A stretch of DNA of 64,000 nucleotides from Molossus alvarezi (GCA_037176705.1 JBAWUJ010000136.1:62001-126000), one strand, 5' to 3'; numbered from the stretch's first letter, positions 24,521 through 35,195 are shown. Numbers and translations are program-made. The notes: generated from the letters alone by a model not told the origin.

Positions 24521-24801
24521 GTAGCTCACATGAAGCATCACCAGCATGAGTGCCTCCCCTGACTGATGGTGGAAACAGTCACTCTGATGACTGCTATGGC
24601 AGTGGATGAGGTGGTTATGGAGGAGGGCATGGATTTTGCTGGATCAGCAGATAAGGAACCTGCTTAAGCGGTTGTGAGCAAGGTACTAGAGGAGGCCAAC
24701 GATTTCACCCTCTCCGAGATAGGGTGTACCCTGCACCTGTTGCATCACAAAGTAGCTCACATTTTTGGCCTTTTTCTGTAGGAGGGCATGAAGGAAGCCC
24801 A
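24521..24801 (+). pseudogene. RBMY-like: RBMY-like terminal exon with three stops
   Basis: The acceptor is CTCTTTGACTTTATAG ending at 24,520. In the phase set by the previous exon the translation is GSSHEASPA, stop, VPPLTDGGNSHSDDCYGSG, stop, GGYGGGHG, later SGCEQGTRGGQ and DRVYPAPVASQSSS, ending near TGA 24,799-24,801. It follows the family pattern S-H-x-A-P-P-A-R-G-P...Y-G-G-S and S-G-R-D-R...E-R-G-Y-P-P-P...S-S-S. TGA at 24,547 and at 24,607 stand where arginine would be expected, as CGA-to-TGA changes at CpG would give; TAA at 24,652 is a third. No duplicate of this exon was seen elsewhere in the window. Confidence 0.72.
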
Positions 24802-25174
24802 TGAGGCAGCCTGTGTGGTAACAGATAGTAAAAACAGTAGTGATTTCTGTATGAACTTTTCTATGTAAGGAGAAAATTCAAATCCCATTTTTCTGTTACT
24901 GGGGAGTGTCTAAAACAGCAAAGTTGTTTTGGGGAAGAGGCATGTATAAATTGTACCTCTATGATATTGAGATATCAGAGAAAAGCTTTGTAAAGAACAT
25001 GTATTTCTAAGCAGTGTGACAAATACCTGAACTCAATGAAAGATAATAAATCCTGAAGAAAGTGACCAGGTACCCTGAAGTGTAAAAATATAATCTGGGA
25101 AAAACAAAACCTTTTTCCTGAGTGCACATCTTAAGGAAATAATTTCCCACATTAAGAGTTTCTGATTCAGTAAC
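24802..25174. other. Probable RBMY 3' flank
   Basis: AT-rich, no recognisable element. It follows the terminal exon directly and may include former 3' UTR. Confidence 0.4.
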
Positions 25175-25325
25175 TGTGTGGTTTGGTTCTGCACATAGAG
25201 CGTCGGCCCGTGGACCAGTCATTGTTCAATTCTGGCCTGGGGCACATACATCAGTTGTAGTTGGTCCCTGGTCCTGGTCAGGGTCACATGGGAGGCAACT
25301 ACTTGTTGTGTCCCTCTCATGTCGG
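25175..25325 (+). mobile_element. Partial Ves-type SINE
   Basis: Diverged plus-strand piece: 'agagcgtcggcccgtggacc', 'ttcaattctgg', 'gtacatcagttgtagttgg' and 'cttgttgtgtccctctcatg'. The 5' head and the A-tail are missing or unrecognisable. Confidence 0.65.
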
Positions 25326-25393
25326 GAGCATAGGAAATTACCTGTGCGATAGCATGACTCTGGGACATTGAACTCCAGTAAACAAGATAGTCT

Positions 25394-26050
25394 GTCTTTA
25401 TAATGATTACACTAGTGGGGTAATGAGAGGAGTAACCCAGCACATGATATGACTTCACATACAGAACAGCCTGGCAGGGCATCTTAGGACCTTTTCCACA
25501 TGCTGTCAGCATTGATCTTTTTGTCATGTACAATCTGGTCTCTATAGCCACACAACTAGTGCTCATAGTCCTTTGTATTTATTTACTCTGGAGGGGAAAT
25601 TCTGCACATCTGGACCAGGGTCTCTACACATGATTTGGAGATAGATTTTCTACCATTTATTGGAATCATGGCAGGAACTATTAGGCTGCTGAGTTTTTGG
25701 TTTCCTTCATGATGTGTCCAGTGGAAAGCCCACACATGACAACTGGAGGGACAAGAGTAGTGGTTGTTCTGTGTAATCACTGTCCCAGTCCTTCTATTTT
25801 CCTGGGCCCTCTGAGCCATCATTCCTGATGGGCAGCCTATCACACACAGCTCTTTGTCCCTCTGGCGATATGTAACAGTTCCTCCCCACACTCAGGCCTG
25901 AACCAGAGGTTAGGCCTGCCCAGTGCTGCCAGCTCAGGTATTACCCCTTCCCCTACCAGCATCCTAACAAACTCCATCTCACACTCACTGAAGCACCAGA
26001 GCCCATCGCAGACATCATTGCACATTATTATCTTTAGGGAACCTAAATTC
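25394..26050. repeat. Spacer block shared with 35.2-36.2 and 51.3 kb
   Basis: Positions 25,394-25,565 match 51,293-51,455 in direct orientation ('acagaacagcctgg', 'cacatgct(g/a)tcagcattgatctt', 'agccacacaactagtg'). About 25,540-26,045 matches 35,381-35,485 plus 35,801-36,245 ('gaaattctgcacatctggacc', 'cccacacatgaca(a/g)ctggaggga', 'ctgatgggcagcc'). Both copies keep a minus-strand open frame with the peptide YSCPSSCHVWA. Confidence 0.8.
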
Positions 26051-27304
26051 GCCTGCTGTATCTGACACACTGATCTTCTGGGTGCAACTCAAAGGCCATC
26101 ATGTTGTGCCTTCATCCATTCAGCATATATTGATTGCCTCACTGTGTTCTAGATGCCACTTGGGAACTAGTTGAGGAAGGCTTCAAGCAGACCCTAGAAG
26201 TGCAGGCTTGCAAGTCACTGTGCATGGGTATGAATTAAGATGGCTGTGCCTCCCAGGCTGTTGTGGTGTATGGTTTGGTTAGTCACTCTTTTGTTCTCAT
26301 TATCATGCATCTGCCATGAACATGACAGAGGAGAGATGTCCTTTTCAGATTGACATGATTGCCAAAGACTCAGGCAGGGTCGTGTCAAGAAGAAAACTTA
26401 ATACGCAGAGTCACCCTTCGTCTCTGTGGCCGGCTAGCAAGGAAGTGTGCAGGACTACTTCTTCTTCAGAGGGGTGTTCTTACACAAAAAGTTGGGTGTG
26501 CAGTCCTGAGTGAATGTCGGCAGGCATGCAGTGCAGCAGCCTGCATCCATAAGTCATGCAAAAGGGACAAAAGCTAAACTGGGTCAAAGCAATGAAGCCT
26601 TGGACACAGTGAGTTGCATAACACCCATGAGAGGTTCAAGGGTAGAGGAAATCCCTAAAGAACATAGTTTATTTGCCTGTTAAGCAATGGTGAAAAGTCT
26701 TCCCCAGAGGAGACTGCACAGAAGCAATTCTTACTTTTTGCTCAAGATCAGGAGTCTCCCATGCCTTTCTGTGTGCCAGTTTGCCTACACCCATTTTCCT
26801 GCTGAAAGAAATCACAGCTCTTTGGGAAGAAGTTAGGAATGTATCATGCAAAGGAAGACATAGCTTGTCCTCTGCCTGGGGTCAGCTGGGCAGCATGTGA
26901 GGGGCGGGTGGGCAAGCATTGCATTTGCAATTTGGATAGGATTTCGTTCCAACTTTAGCCAATCTCATGTTTTGAGCACAATGTCATTCTCTTTATTGGC
27001 TTCAGCGAATGCCTGCAAAAGTATCAGCTGCCAACTGGGACATATTGAAACATATTCTGCCTGGCTGACCACACCATGGGGCTTTATTGTGTCCCCCAAG
27101 GCAGAGAGGGTGTCTCTCACTGCCCCTCTCAATAGAGCCATCTATAGTTAGTCTTGTGCATTGTCACAGCTTTAGAGGAGATATAGGTTTCTCAGTGACC
27201 CACCAAGAAAGCACCACAAAGATCCAGATTCTGTTGGTCATCGATGTGGTATTGGATGCTGAAGGACAAAATCTGTAATATACTTTGGATCTCTTTTGGA
27301 AAGT

Positions 27305-27475
27305 GTATATCTCTGTCTGGCCAGTGTGGATGAGAGGATGGAACATGGTTCCTGGTCACATGCCTGGGTTGCTGGCTCGGTCCCCACTAGGGGCTATGCC
27401 AGAGGTAGATGATGAATGTTTCTCACATCCATGTTTCTGTCTCTCCTTCTCTTCCTGTCTCTCTAAAAAATTCAT
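27305..27475 (+). mobile_element. Old Ves-type SINE in arm A
   Basis: CTGGCCAGTGTGG head, GTCCCCACTAGGGG core, then TTTCTCACATCCATGTTTCTG and CT-rich end. The partner in arm B is at 58,806-58,994 in opposite orientation, so insertion predates the inversion. Confidence 0.75.
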
Positions 27476-30429
27476 GCAAATCTTTATGAAATATAAATTA
27501 ATACTTATTTTGTTTAAACTGCACATAGCTACAGTGGTCAATGTGAAATCCAGGCAGGGAGAGGAGGGAGACACAGAGAGAAGGAAGGACAGCTAGGAGA
27601 GAAAGGGGAGAAAGACAGAAGGTGAGCTAACTTGGAACACACGGAGTGAGCCTTTCTGGGGGCATTCAGGTCAGCCAGATCACAGGCTACAGTGCCCCAG
27701 CCATAGGACTTTCCATTGCGTCCGCTTGATCTTCAATACCTTATATGTGAGACCGCCCCACTGCTTAGTTTGTGGTGAGTTATTTTACCTGTGATTGTCC
27801 TATCAAAAATAATTGTAGAAAAAAGTCTCAAGTCAAATGAAGGTACCCAGGGTAATAGCGAGAGGGAAGGTCGGTGAATAAAGGCAACCGGGAGACCTTA
27901 GTGCCCACAGAGTACAAGAAGGTTCAGGTGCTCTGAGCACCTAAACTTTTGTGGGCCCCTAGGGAAGGAACCGGTTGATTCACCAAATTTCTGCATTAGT
28001 ATTTCTTGTCCTTTTGGCACTTCCTTGGTCTACCCACAAATCTGAACAAGGTCCTACTTTCCGGTGCCCTATCCATTGTCCGGACTTCCAATTCAGGCTC
28101 CTTCCTGATTTTATATCCCCCATTAGTGTGCCTCTGCCAAGCTCACAATGGTGATAGTGTGACCGGGTTGTGGAGGCCAATAAGAGTTACTGGGGAAGGA
28201 AAGGGAAATGTGACTCGGAAGGGGCACTTCCTTCCTCAGGACACCGTGAGTCAGTGTTCATTTATGTGCACGTGTGTGTGCGTACCAAGGAACACTCCAA
28301 ATTCGGAAGAGCACAGGAGAGAACTTGCAATATGGCTAGCTAGGACAAGACATGCATAAACTGTGCCCCTGTGCCAGCCATGCTGAGGGATTCTGGATGG
28401 CCTCCCACTCAGGTTGAAAGGAAGTGGAGGGGATAGCCTGTGGAAGTTTTATAGTGGAAATGTCATCCACCTTGAGATTGACCTAAAAAATAATAATAAA
28501 ACACATGAAACCTGTTTTCTTCTTTGTGTTGTTTCTATCAAGGGAAATGCAGTAGTGTGTAGTAGGTGACCTCACAATAGGCCGATGAAGGATCAACTTC
28601 TGGAATTTCCACATTGGGGCAGAGAAGCAAGGCTATGCAATTGGAGACAAGGGTCCAGATGCCTTAATTTTTATTCAGTGCTTTAGGGTAATGCCTGGGA
28701 GTTGGAGAAATGTACTGAGTGACTTCTGGTGATAGATCTTGTACAATGGTCACAAAACTGTCACTGTGTACAGTGATGGATAGGAGACCCTGACTGTAGT
28801 ACCTGAGGTGGTTACAGGTGTTTTTCCCCACACCAGGAATGTCATAAGCCCTGGGTTTATGTGCCAGGGCCACTCTACAACACCTGCATCAGTCAGTCAT
28901 ACAAATGGGACAATTTGTCATAGTCTCATCCACTGTGAGCCAAAGGAAACCAATCACCTAGAGGGAAGGCAAAAACAGAAAAAAAAAAAATATTTTTTTC
29001 AAGCAGTGTTGAAAGAGTAGCACAGGACACCTGAACTGGAACAGAACTCATCGCATTTCACCTTGGGAGCCTGCCATGACTTTCTTCATACAAGTTTACA
29101 CACTCTTACATTGCTGCTGTTGAAACAAGCATAGCCCTTAGAAAGAATCCAGAATTGTCAGGATTCAGAGCAAAAATAAACCTTAGCTGTATTTTTGCTT
29201 ATGGTCAGCTGGGATGATAATAGTGCGGGGGCCCCCAACATTAGCACCCAGAGCAGGGACAAAAAAGCCTAATAGTTTCAATAGTACGTTTCGGGGCACA
29301 GTCCCATTTCCTGTGTGAACAGCCCCAAATTCCTGCAGATGTATCAGTGGCTGGAAAGTACCTGTTTGAATTCAAACACTGCAGAGTACCCTGAGCTGGT
29401 GCTGCCATGGTAGCAAGCCAGAGAGAGCTCTCTCAGTGCTGCTCTCAAAGGGGTCATGGAACCCGGCATTTTGCAGAGTCGAGCTTTGGAGGAGACATGG
29501 TTGTCTTCAAATGCCTTAGAAAGGATCGAACAATAGATGGGATCATAGCGTTTGAATTCTATTGATCACCAGAACGGATGTCCATGGCTGAAGGGAGAGC
29601 TGTTTCCATTCCTGAGCAAGTCTTCATAATGGAGCTGTCCTGTCCCTGGTCTTGTGGATCAGCTAGTTGGAGCACAGAGGTTTCACTCTCACATCAGATT
29701 TCGATTGCTTCCTAGGGTGAATCTCTCTCAACCCTTCTCCTGGGAAATATCAGTGACATAGTAAAAGAACTGGGGCGCATTAGCATACAGGTCAACTCTT
29801 TTCTGCACTGGAGACACTTTCTGGCTATGACTGACCCCAGTGCAGGGGGGTAGGTGAGAGACGCTGGGCGCAAGGACACACCGCAAAGAGCACAGAAACA
29901 AAGGCAGAGCGAACAAGGGAATCTAAAGAGGAAGCAGGAGTCTTTTCCTTGTCTGGGTTCCCTGAGCTTTGCACTCTCCTAGGATGGAGGATCAGGGCCA
30001 TCCCAACACAGCCTTCCCCTGCCTGTACCTTGGACCTCAGCTACCCGATGTGCCAGGAGAGGCTATACTGTCCAGGACAATCGCCCTGTCTGTTTCCCAG
30101 GGGTCACTGAGGACCAGGGACAGAGTGAGGTGGGAAACTACTGGACTGGGAAACGTCAGTTAGATGCAGCGTGAACAGCAGGCGTCACAGGAAGGCCAGC
30201 TGTGTGGAGGGAGGACAGCCTTCCCCAGTGAATCTGGGCTCCTGGTGAGAAGGAGGCAGCCTCCCCTCAGTGTGGGGCTGTGTGGGGTGATGCCCACTGG
30301 GGAGCTCTAATTGGAAGAGACTTGCAGAGCCTGTTGGGTGGGACAGGCCTCGGGGCATGGCCAGCAGGACAGCCAATTCATGTGACTTAGACACAATGTC
30401 ATTTGCATACACCATAGGTAGTGGTGCAT

Positions 30430-30671
30430 ACAGGAAGTTCCGTATCCAAACAGGCTTCAGCTTAGGCAGTGGACTTCGTGGGCTGTGCAGTCACCCTGCT
30501 CGAAGCACCTACTTTCGGGCACCACCAGGCTTCTGACAGGACCTATCGCCAGTCAGGCTGTGTTTGGGGTCAGTGGGCCCCTCAGGCCCCTAGGTCTTTT
30601 AGTCCCTGTAGGAGGCCCTGAGGTGACTGAGACCCTCCTGAACAGTGAAGACACTAGGGAGCATTAGCACC
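30430..30671 (+). promoter_or_regulatory. 5' flank of TSPY-A, conserved in both arms
   Basis: About 240 bp upstream of the TSPY start matches 51,918-52,190 on the minus strand ('aagcacctacttc(g/c)gg', 'caggctgtgtttggggtca', 'ctgtaggagg'). It should contain the proximal promoter and 5' UTR. I see no clear TATA box at a usual distance from the ATG. Promoter function is inference from position. Confidence 0.4.
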
Positions 30672-31528
30672 ATGGAGGAGGGTCCAAGTGGGACAGACCA
30701 GGGTCCTTTCATATCCATGTTTGTGCAAGAAGGCGGTGAGGTCCAGGAGCTGAGGGTGGAGGCAGTACTGAGGGGACATTGCGGGCTTCAGCTGGAGGAC
30801 AACATGCAGGAGGGGGAGCTGGTGACAGGAAAGCAGCATTGGCAACCAGCGAGGAGGTTTGTCCTGACGTGGAGCTGGGAAGGCAGGAAGAGGTGTTGTC
30901 TGAGGAGGGTTTTGTGAGGAGGGTGGTGAGGATCAGCAGGGACCTGAGTGTGAGGAGCCCTGGCAGGAGGAGGAGGGGTTGTTGTCCGGGCATCACTTTC
31001 ACCAGGAGCAGCAGGGCTTCAGGCTGGAGCATGCTGAGGGGAGCGGAGGAGGTTTTTCTAGATCTGGACCTGGGGAGGCAGGAGGATGCGGTGCCTATAC
31101 AGCTGTTGCAACTGGAGAAGGAGGATGAAGTCATGCTGTGTCCAGAAAGTGAGGAGCAGGGAGAGGAGAAGGAGGAGGAAGCCTGTCAGGGAGAATTAAT
31201 TGCTGGGAAGCAGATTGTCATGGATGGAGAGGACATCTGGAAGGTTGTGGAGATGTGGGATGAGAGGCAACCAGAACCAGAAAATGAAGCAAAACAACAA
31301 GAAGAGAAGTCTGAGGGGTGGGCATAGGCCGAGTCTGGGCAGGGTGGGCAGTGCACCTGGTCCAGGCTGGAGGGGCTCCAGGCCCTTTAGTCAGAGATGG
31401 AGCCTGTGAATGAGCAAACCAGCAAGGCCTTTTGTGGGCTCAAGTGGAAGATATGGTAGAGGCACAGGACATACTTAGAACTGAGAAGCACCCATATTGA
31501 GCAAATCCCTGGATTTGGGGCCAAACCT
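30672..31528 (+). pseudogene. TSPY-like: TSPY-A exon 1 (frameshift, three TAG stops)
   Basis: ATG at 30,672 (context CACCATGG) opens MEEGPSGTDQGPFISMFVQ. After about 30,835 the family frame is the one reading KAALATSEEVCPDVELGRQE and further acidic sequence. It carries TAG at 31,325-31,327, 31,388-31,390 and 31,457-31,459. Near the 3' end LEGLQAL, stop, SEMEPVNEQTSKAF, then HIEQIPGFGAK, aligns with the family's L-E-A-L-Q-L-E-L-E-P-V-N...K-A-F and I-Q-x-(V/I)-P-G-F-W. The donor GTATCC at 31,529 is shared with the pseudogene in arm B. Confidence 0.8.
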
Positions 31529-32108
31529 GTATCCTTTAGGCTGTAATGGGGTGTCCACAATGCGGCTTTGTGATTGCAGGATAAGGGGATCAGCGAGGAG
31601 AGTTCAGAAGCAAAAGAGACACATTGCAGAGAGACATGGTTTAGTGACTACAGTTTGGCGCAAACCTTGGAGATGTCCCTCATTTACTTTGGACCCCAGA
31701 AACATAGTGTAAAATCTTGGTTCCAGATCAAACTCATGAAAACAACATATATATCTATATGTTGCCCAGTTCCTACTAAAAGTACTGCTGTAGTGGAAAA
31801 ATGTGAATGTACAACTCCTGAGTCAGAGTCAGGAAAGCAGGGTGGGCAGCAGGACATGTACTGTATTCTGTCCAGCCAGCAGCACACAGGATCAGGTGGA
31901 GATCCGGTGTTTTAGGCAAGACATTTGGCCTGCGTTGGAGTCAATCTTTGCAGGCATCAAAATTCAATGTTTTCCTTTTGGCCTTGTGTGGAAGAAGGAG
32001 TCTGAGGCATAGAGAATTTTGGGAAAGCAAGGCCATTCCCTAGTTCTGACCCAAGTTCTAGCTATTTCACATGCAGAATGCAGTATGCAGCTCCTTGACC
32101 CAAAGCAG

Positions 32109-32186
32109 ATTGTCACCCACCTGGAACTGTCAGCCATGATCTGTGAGCAAGATGAAAAGATGCTCAGCCATATAATCAATTTGAAG
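32109..32186 (+). CDS. TSPY-like: TSPY-A exon 2 (NAP domain)
   Basis: 78 nt, phase 0 at both ends, acceptor CCCAAAGCAG and donor GTCAGC. Translation IVTHLELSAMICEQDEKML then SHIINLK, matching the family pattern N-H-P-Q-x-x-A-L-I-x-(D/N)-x-D-E-D-x-L-x-Y. Exactly the same length as exon 2 of the arm B pseudogene (55,712-55,789). Confidence 0.85.
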
Positions 32187-32312
32187 GTCAGCCTGGAGTG
32201 ACAGAAACAGGGGAGGGGAGACAGAGCGGAAAATTGACCCTATCCTTGCCAAATAGAGAAGCCATGTGTCCCCAAGACAAATTTCACCCTACTGATACAA
32301 TTTTACCTACAG

Positions 32313-32424
32313 GTGAAGGAAGTCCCGCACACCAGTGATTGCTGCAAGATATTGCTATTCTTTCATAAGAACCCTTATTTCTTCAATAATGTGATTGTGA
32401 AGGAGTATCTCATTACCCTCCAAG
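32313..32424 (+). CDS. TSPY-like: TSPY-A exon 3 (NAP domain)
   Basis: 112 nt, acceptor TTTTACCTACAG, donor GTAAGC, phase 0 to 1. Encodes VKEVPHTSDCCKILLFFHKN then PYFFNNVIVKEYLITLQ, the family's C-K-I-x-x-F-F-x-x-N-P-Y-F...K-E-Y core of the NAP fold. Open throughout. Confidence 0.88.
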
Positions 32425-32509
32425 GTAAGCAGAGGGTGCCTGCTTGGAAGGCAGCAGGGGGTGGGTTGAAAGTTTGTGCATCTCTTTACACATACATGTC
32501 ATTCTGCAG

Positions 32510-32655
32510 GATACAGGGTGTCCCACTGCACTCCCATTCAGGGTTCTCAGCATTATAAAAGAGAGGTCTACAGCTACTGGCACCAAAACAGCAGCCTGAA
32601 CTTCTTCAACTGGTTCTTCAACCACAATGTGTCAGGATCCAATAGGATTGTGGAG
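32510..32655 (+). CDS. TSPY-like: TSPY-A exon 4 (NAP domain)
   Basis: 146 nt, acceptor CATTCTGCAG, donor GTGGGG, phase 1 to 0. Encodes (G)YRVSHCTPIQGSQHYKREV then NSSLNFFNWFFNHNVSGSN and RIVE. SLNFFNWF is the family signature. The otherwise common Y-R-R-R-H-H is replaced by YSYWHQ. Open throughout; same length as the arm B counterpart. Confidence 0.9.
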
Positions 32656-32761
32656 GTGGGGCCTCACCCGCAGTACCACAGTAGAACTTCTGTGTTCTTT
32701 AGCTGCTTGAGTCATATTCAAAGTCCAGCCTTATTCTGACCAGCTGTGTTCTTTCTACCAG

Positions 32762-32846
32762 ATCATTCTAAAGGACCTGTGGAGCAATCCCCTGAAGTAC
32801 TATGTTAGGACGAGGGCACCAAGAAAGGGAAGAAGGAGCAGGACAG
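32762..32846 (+). CDS. TSPY-like: TSPY-A exon 5
   Basis: 85 nt, acceptor TTCTTTCTACCAG, donor GTGAGG, phase 0 to 1. Encodes IILKDLWSNPLKYYVRTRAP then RKGRRSRT, matching K-D-L-W-R-N-P-L-Q-Y-Y. The basic tail RKGRRSR replaces the acidic PEEGTE-type end of other members. Copies occur at 36,271 (open) and about 37,000 (relic). Confidence 0.88.
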
Positions 32847-32913
32847 GTGAGGAGATCCCAACTGGTCTCTCAACATTGCCATGCCCAGTATGTGGGATAT
32901 TTCTTTCCCACAG

Positions 32914-32939
32914 GGACACATTTAGGCTGGTTGAAATAG
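32914..32939 (+). CDS. TSPY-like: TSPY-A candidate terminal exon 6
   Basis: After a 67-nt intron, the acceptor TTTCTTTCCCACAG ends at 32,913. In phase it would add GTHLGWLK then TAG. The short C-terminal exon fits family structure, but its sequence is too short to confirm. Confidence 0.4.
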
Positions 32940-33419
32940 AGCTTATGTCCTCAGGTCATCAGGGTATCACCATGATACAGGAAGTCTGCAGAACTGCATT
33001 GACATTCAGATACTTTTGTGGAAGCATTAGAAAGATGAGGGTTTGGGCATGTTAGATATCTCTCAAAATAACAGCTCAGTCATTATCTTGCTACTCAGAC
33101 TCTCATTCCAGGCCACAAAACCCTTGTCCCCCAGGCCACGTTACCCTCCAGAAGTAGACTCTTGCCTCATGCTGTTTTTACCACCCTTCTACTAATACCT
33201 GGTGTCTATTTATAGAAATCTGTACTCTGCTCTGACCCAGTTACTTCTCCTAATCATGACAGGTGTTTTCATTTTTTTTTAGTTTTTCATTGCTGTAGGG
33301 CCCACTGAAAACACTGTCTATTATAATGTGGTTATAATGGAACATGTTAAAAATAAGACTCAGGAAATTTCAGAGAGCCCATTTGCAGTTTTGACACCCT
33401 TTTCCTTTATGGCACCAAA

Positions 33420-33461
33420 ATCATGACGACGACGATGATGATGATGATTATTATTATTATT
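33420..33461. repeat. (GAC/GAT/ATT)n simple repeat
   Basis: Tract GACGACGACGATGATGATGATGA running into ATTATT repeats, at the tail junction of the following SINE; probably an expanded poly-A tail derivative. Confidence 0.8.
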
Positions 33462-33685
33462 CTTAAATCCTCACAAAGGATATTTTTTATTTATCTTCAG
33501 ACAAAGTGGAAGAAATATAGAGAGAGACAGAGAGAGAAATCAATGTGTGTGGGTCACATAAATTGATTGCCTCCCACAGGACTTCCCAAAATCTCTACTG
33601 AGTTACCTACCGTACACTGGATTCAAACTCATGACTCTTTGATTTGAGGTACACACTCTAACCTCACAGCTAATTGGCTAGGGCT
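33462..33685 (-). mobile_element. Old Ves-type SINE
   Basis: Minus-strand: AAATCCTCACAAAGGATATT tail, 'agacaaagtggaag', GA-rich tract, 'gattgcctccca', and head complement ATTGGCTAGGGCTT at about 33,684. Confidence 0.82.
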
Positions 33686-34080
33686 TGAATTATTAAATAC
33701 TTTTTTTGTGTGCTCAGAGTAGAGATTATTCTGAGTGTTGTGTTCAGGGGACATCCCATATTTGAGATGGATATGCAGTACCATCCAGTTTGTTTCAAAT
33801 GTTATTAGAGCACATAAGAATTTTGAAGGAAAAATGTGTTTTCAACCAACCTTGTTTTCCTGCCAGGAAACAATTGAAAAGAGTCCTCATGGCAAGACAT
33901 TCAGACACAAACACATAGACAGCTGGCATAATGTGGAAACATAAATCAAAAGCATCATTGTGTGTGCCTGCGTGTGGCATGTGCATGGCTTTGGGGAGAT
34001 TCCTTGAATGCTTTTCAATTACCTGTCTGGCAATAACCAGTCCCTCTGATAGCTGTGTCTGTTATGTAGCAAAAGTAGAT
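33686..34080. other. Unassigned spacer
   Basis: AT-rich sequence with no recognised exon or element. Confidence 0.4.
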
Positions 34081-34720
34081 ACAATCTTTTGATGCCCCAG
34101 GATCTCCAAGGCCCACGCTCTACCGAGAACCCATGGCTCACATTACCTGCTTCCCCTGTGACACACTCTGGCTCCACTGCCCATATTCCACTGTGACACC
34201 GCATGGCTTTCACTCTCTCCTTTTCAGCATGGCACCCCAAGGTTCCCCAGCCCACCTTCCACTTGGACAACATAGCAATTTTACTGCACACTGTCCCCAA
34301 TGAATCTCTGGGCTCCCGCCGTCCACAGTGCAACTTATCACCATGAGCTTTCTCCTGACCCCAATCTACTGTGACATACAATGGCTCAGTGTCCAAAATC
34401 CACATTCCTGCCCACCTTACACTGTCACATATTAGCATATCCAATGGCAAAAATCCACTTTGATAACCGATGGCTCCCAACACAATTAACCTTGAAACCC
34501 CAGAGATTTCATTGCACACAAAACTCTATGATCTCTCGAGTTTCCCATGTCGATATTGCTAGTTCATACTACTCAGATCTCATGAAACTCACTGCACTCT
34601 CTCTCCTCCATGGCTCCCACTTTCAATACCCGCTGTGACTCTCCAGGGATCCCACTGCACACTTTTTTCTCTGGTACCTCAGGATCCGCACTCTTCAACT
34701 CCACAGTGACTCCTGAGTAT
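34080..34720. repeat. Degenerate short tandem repeat (CACTGTGAC / ATGGCTC words)
   Basis: Recurring words CTGTGACAC, CACTGTGACA, CATGGCTC and CCCAxxxTCCAC appear every roughly 30-55 bp (for example 34,158, 34,189, 34,365, 34,419, 34,631). A reverse-complement counterpart (GGTGTCACA, ATGTCACAT) occurs at 37,540-37,870. No frame in it looks like a protein. Confidence 0.55.
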
Positions 34721-35009
34721 CATGGAAAGAGACATGAATAAGCTCAACATGTGATTGTATCCTTGGGGTGATTGACCAGAAAAAATGCTTTATTTTAATA
34801 GACTGACTAATGAGGTGCTATTGAGTCAGAAGTTGACAGTTTCCAGAGGTGTGGCTGAGAAGTAGATCTATGGAGATAGAGAGGCAATATAGCATGCCTT
34901 AACTTTTAGTTTCTTACTCTGTGGATATTGTCTGGAATGACAAAGAAAGAAAAGACTGATTTCTGATTTACAGTCTTGTACCCTGGTCATTTTAAAGACA
35001 ATTTTTCTT

Positions 35010-35195
35010 AAGAATAATCTTCACCTCAGGATACTTTTCCATGTATCTTCAGAAGAGTGAGAAGAGGATATGACATACATGGAGAGAGGAGAATCAATGA
35101 TGTGAGAGCAACAAATCTATTGTTTGTCTTCCACATCACCCCTACAATCGAATGAGCCACTGGGGGAGCCCTAAACACCTACACTTTTCAAAGGA
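35010..35195 (-). mobile_element. Partial old Ves-type SINE
   Basis: Minus-strand remnant: 'atcttcacctcaggatacttttccatg', GA-rich stretch, 'tgtttgtcttccacatcacccc'. The head beyond about 35,190 is lost. Confidence 0.6.

Larger units (their letters stand above)
15395..24801 (+). pseudogene. RBMY-like: RBMY-family pseudogene, copy 1
   Basis: Three exons in the expected order match the RNA-binding motif protein RBMX/RBMY after its RRM: (1) 15,395-15,590, CLNGKTSRVQQTYQPSLE then an RS/RG-rich stretch, corresponding to SLDGKAIKVEQATKPSF and onward; (2) 17,312-17,400, SDQNGYDG...GGSYRQSYERC; (3) 24,521-about 24,801, GSSHEASPA..PP..DGGNSHSDDCYG and the S-G-x-E-Q...Y-P-x-P terminal part. Known family members are nuclear spermatogenic splicing regulators. 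The RRM exons and the middle SRGY exons are not found. Defects: exon 3 has TGA at 24,547, TGA at 24,607 and TAA at 24,652; the donor after exon 2 is lost; a 6-kb L1 occupies the last intron. It is therefore a pseudogene, though exon 1 is fully open. Confidence 0.8.
26316..31118 (+). repeat. Inverted repeat arm A
   Basis: The reverse complement of arm B (51,458-59,982), with obvious similarity along most of its length. Pairs: 26.34 kb with 59.95 kb (GGCAGGGT(C/T)GTGTCAAG), 27.35 with 58.95, 27.6 with 58.2, 28.0 with 54.7, 29.8 with 52.8, 30.5 with 52.1, 31.1 with 51.46. At about 27,765 arm A jumps from the partner of 58.0 kb to the partner of 54.95 kb, so it lacks the 3-kb segment of arm B that holds a TSPY pseudogene. 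Identity by eye is around 80%, so this is an old duplication without recent gene conversion. Confidence 0.85.
30672..32939 (+). pseudogene. TSPY-like: TSPY-A: TSPY-family gene, exon 1 damaged, exons 2-5 intact
   Basis: Testis-specific protein Y-encoded family (SET/NAP domain; nuclear and cytoplasmic factors of germ cells). Six-exon layout typical of TSPY: exon 1 30,672-31,528 (acidic N-terminus ending at the start of the NAP domain), exon 2 32,109-32,186, exon 3 32,313-32,424, exon 4 32,510-32,655, exon 5 32,762-32,846, candidate exon 6 from 32,914 to TAG 32,937-32,939. Exons 2-5 join in one frame without stops and all have GT/AG ends. Exon 1 starts MEEGPSGTDQGPF, then needs a 1-nt frame change near 30,835 (by comparison with the arm B copy) and contains TAG at 31,325, 31,388 and 31,457. 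Probably a pseudogene, unless another start or splice bypasses exon 1. Confidence 0.85.
32762..33461 (+). repeat. TSPY 3' end, duplicated at 36,271-36,956
   Basis: Direct duplicate of about 0.7 kb starting at the first base of exon 5. Shared: 'aaggacctgtggagc', 'accatgatacaggaagtctg', 'gaacatgtt(a/g)aa.ataag'. Both copies run into the same old minus-strand SINE (tail 'ggatattttttat'). Confidence 0.82.

Noticed and set aside
30709..31134. Minus-strand 141-codon frame rich in S, L and P opposite TSPY exon 1
   Set aside because: It is the shadow of an acidic, GAG/CTG-rich coding exon; low complexity and no homologue recognised.
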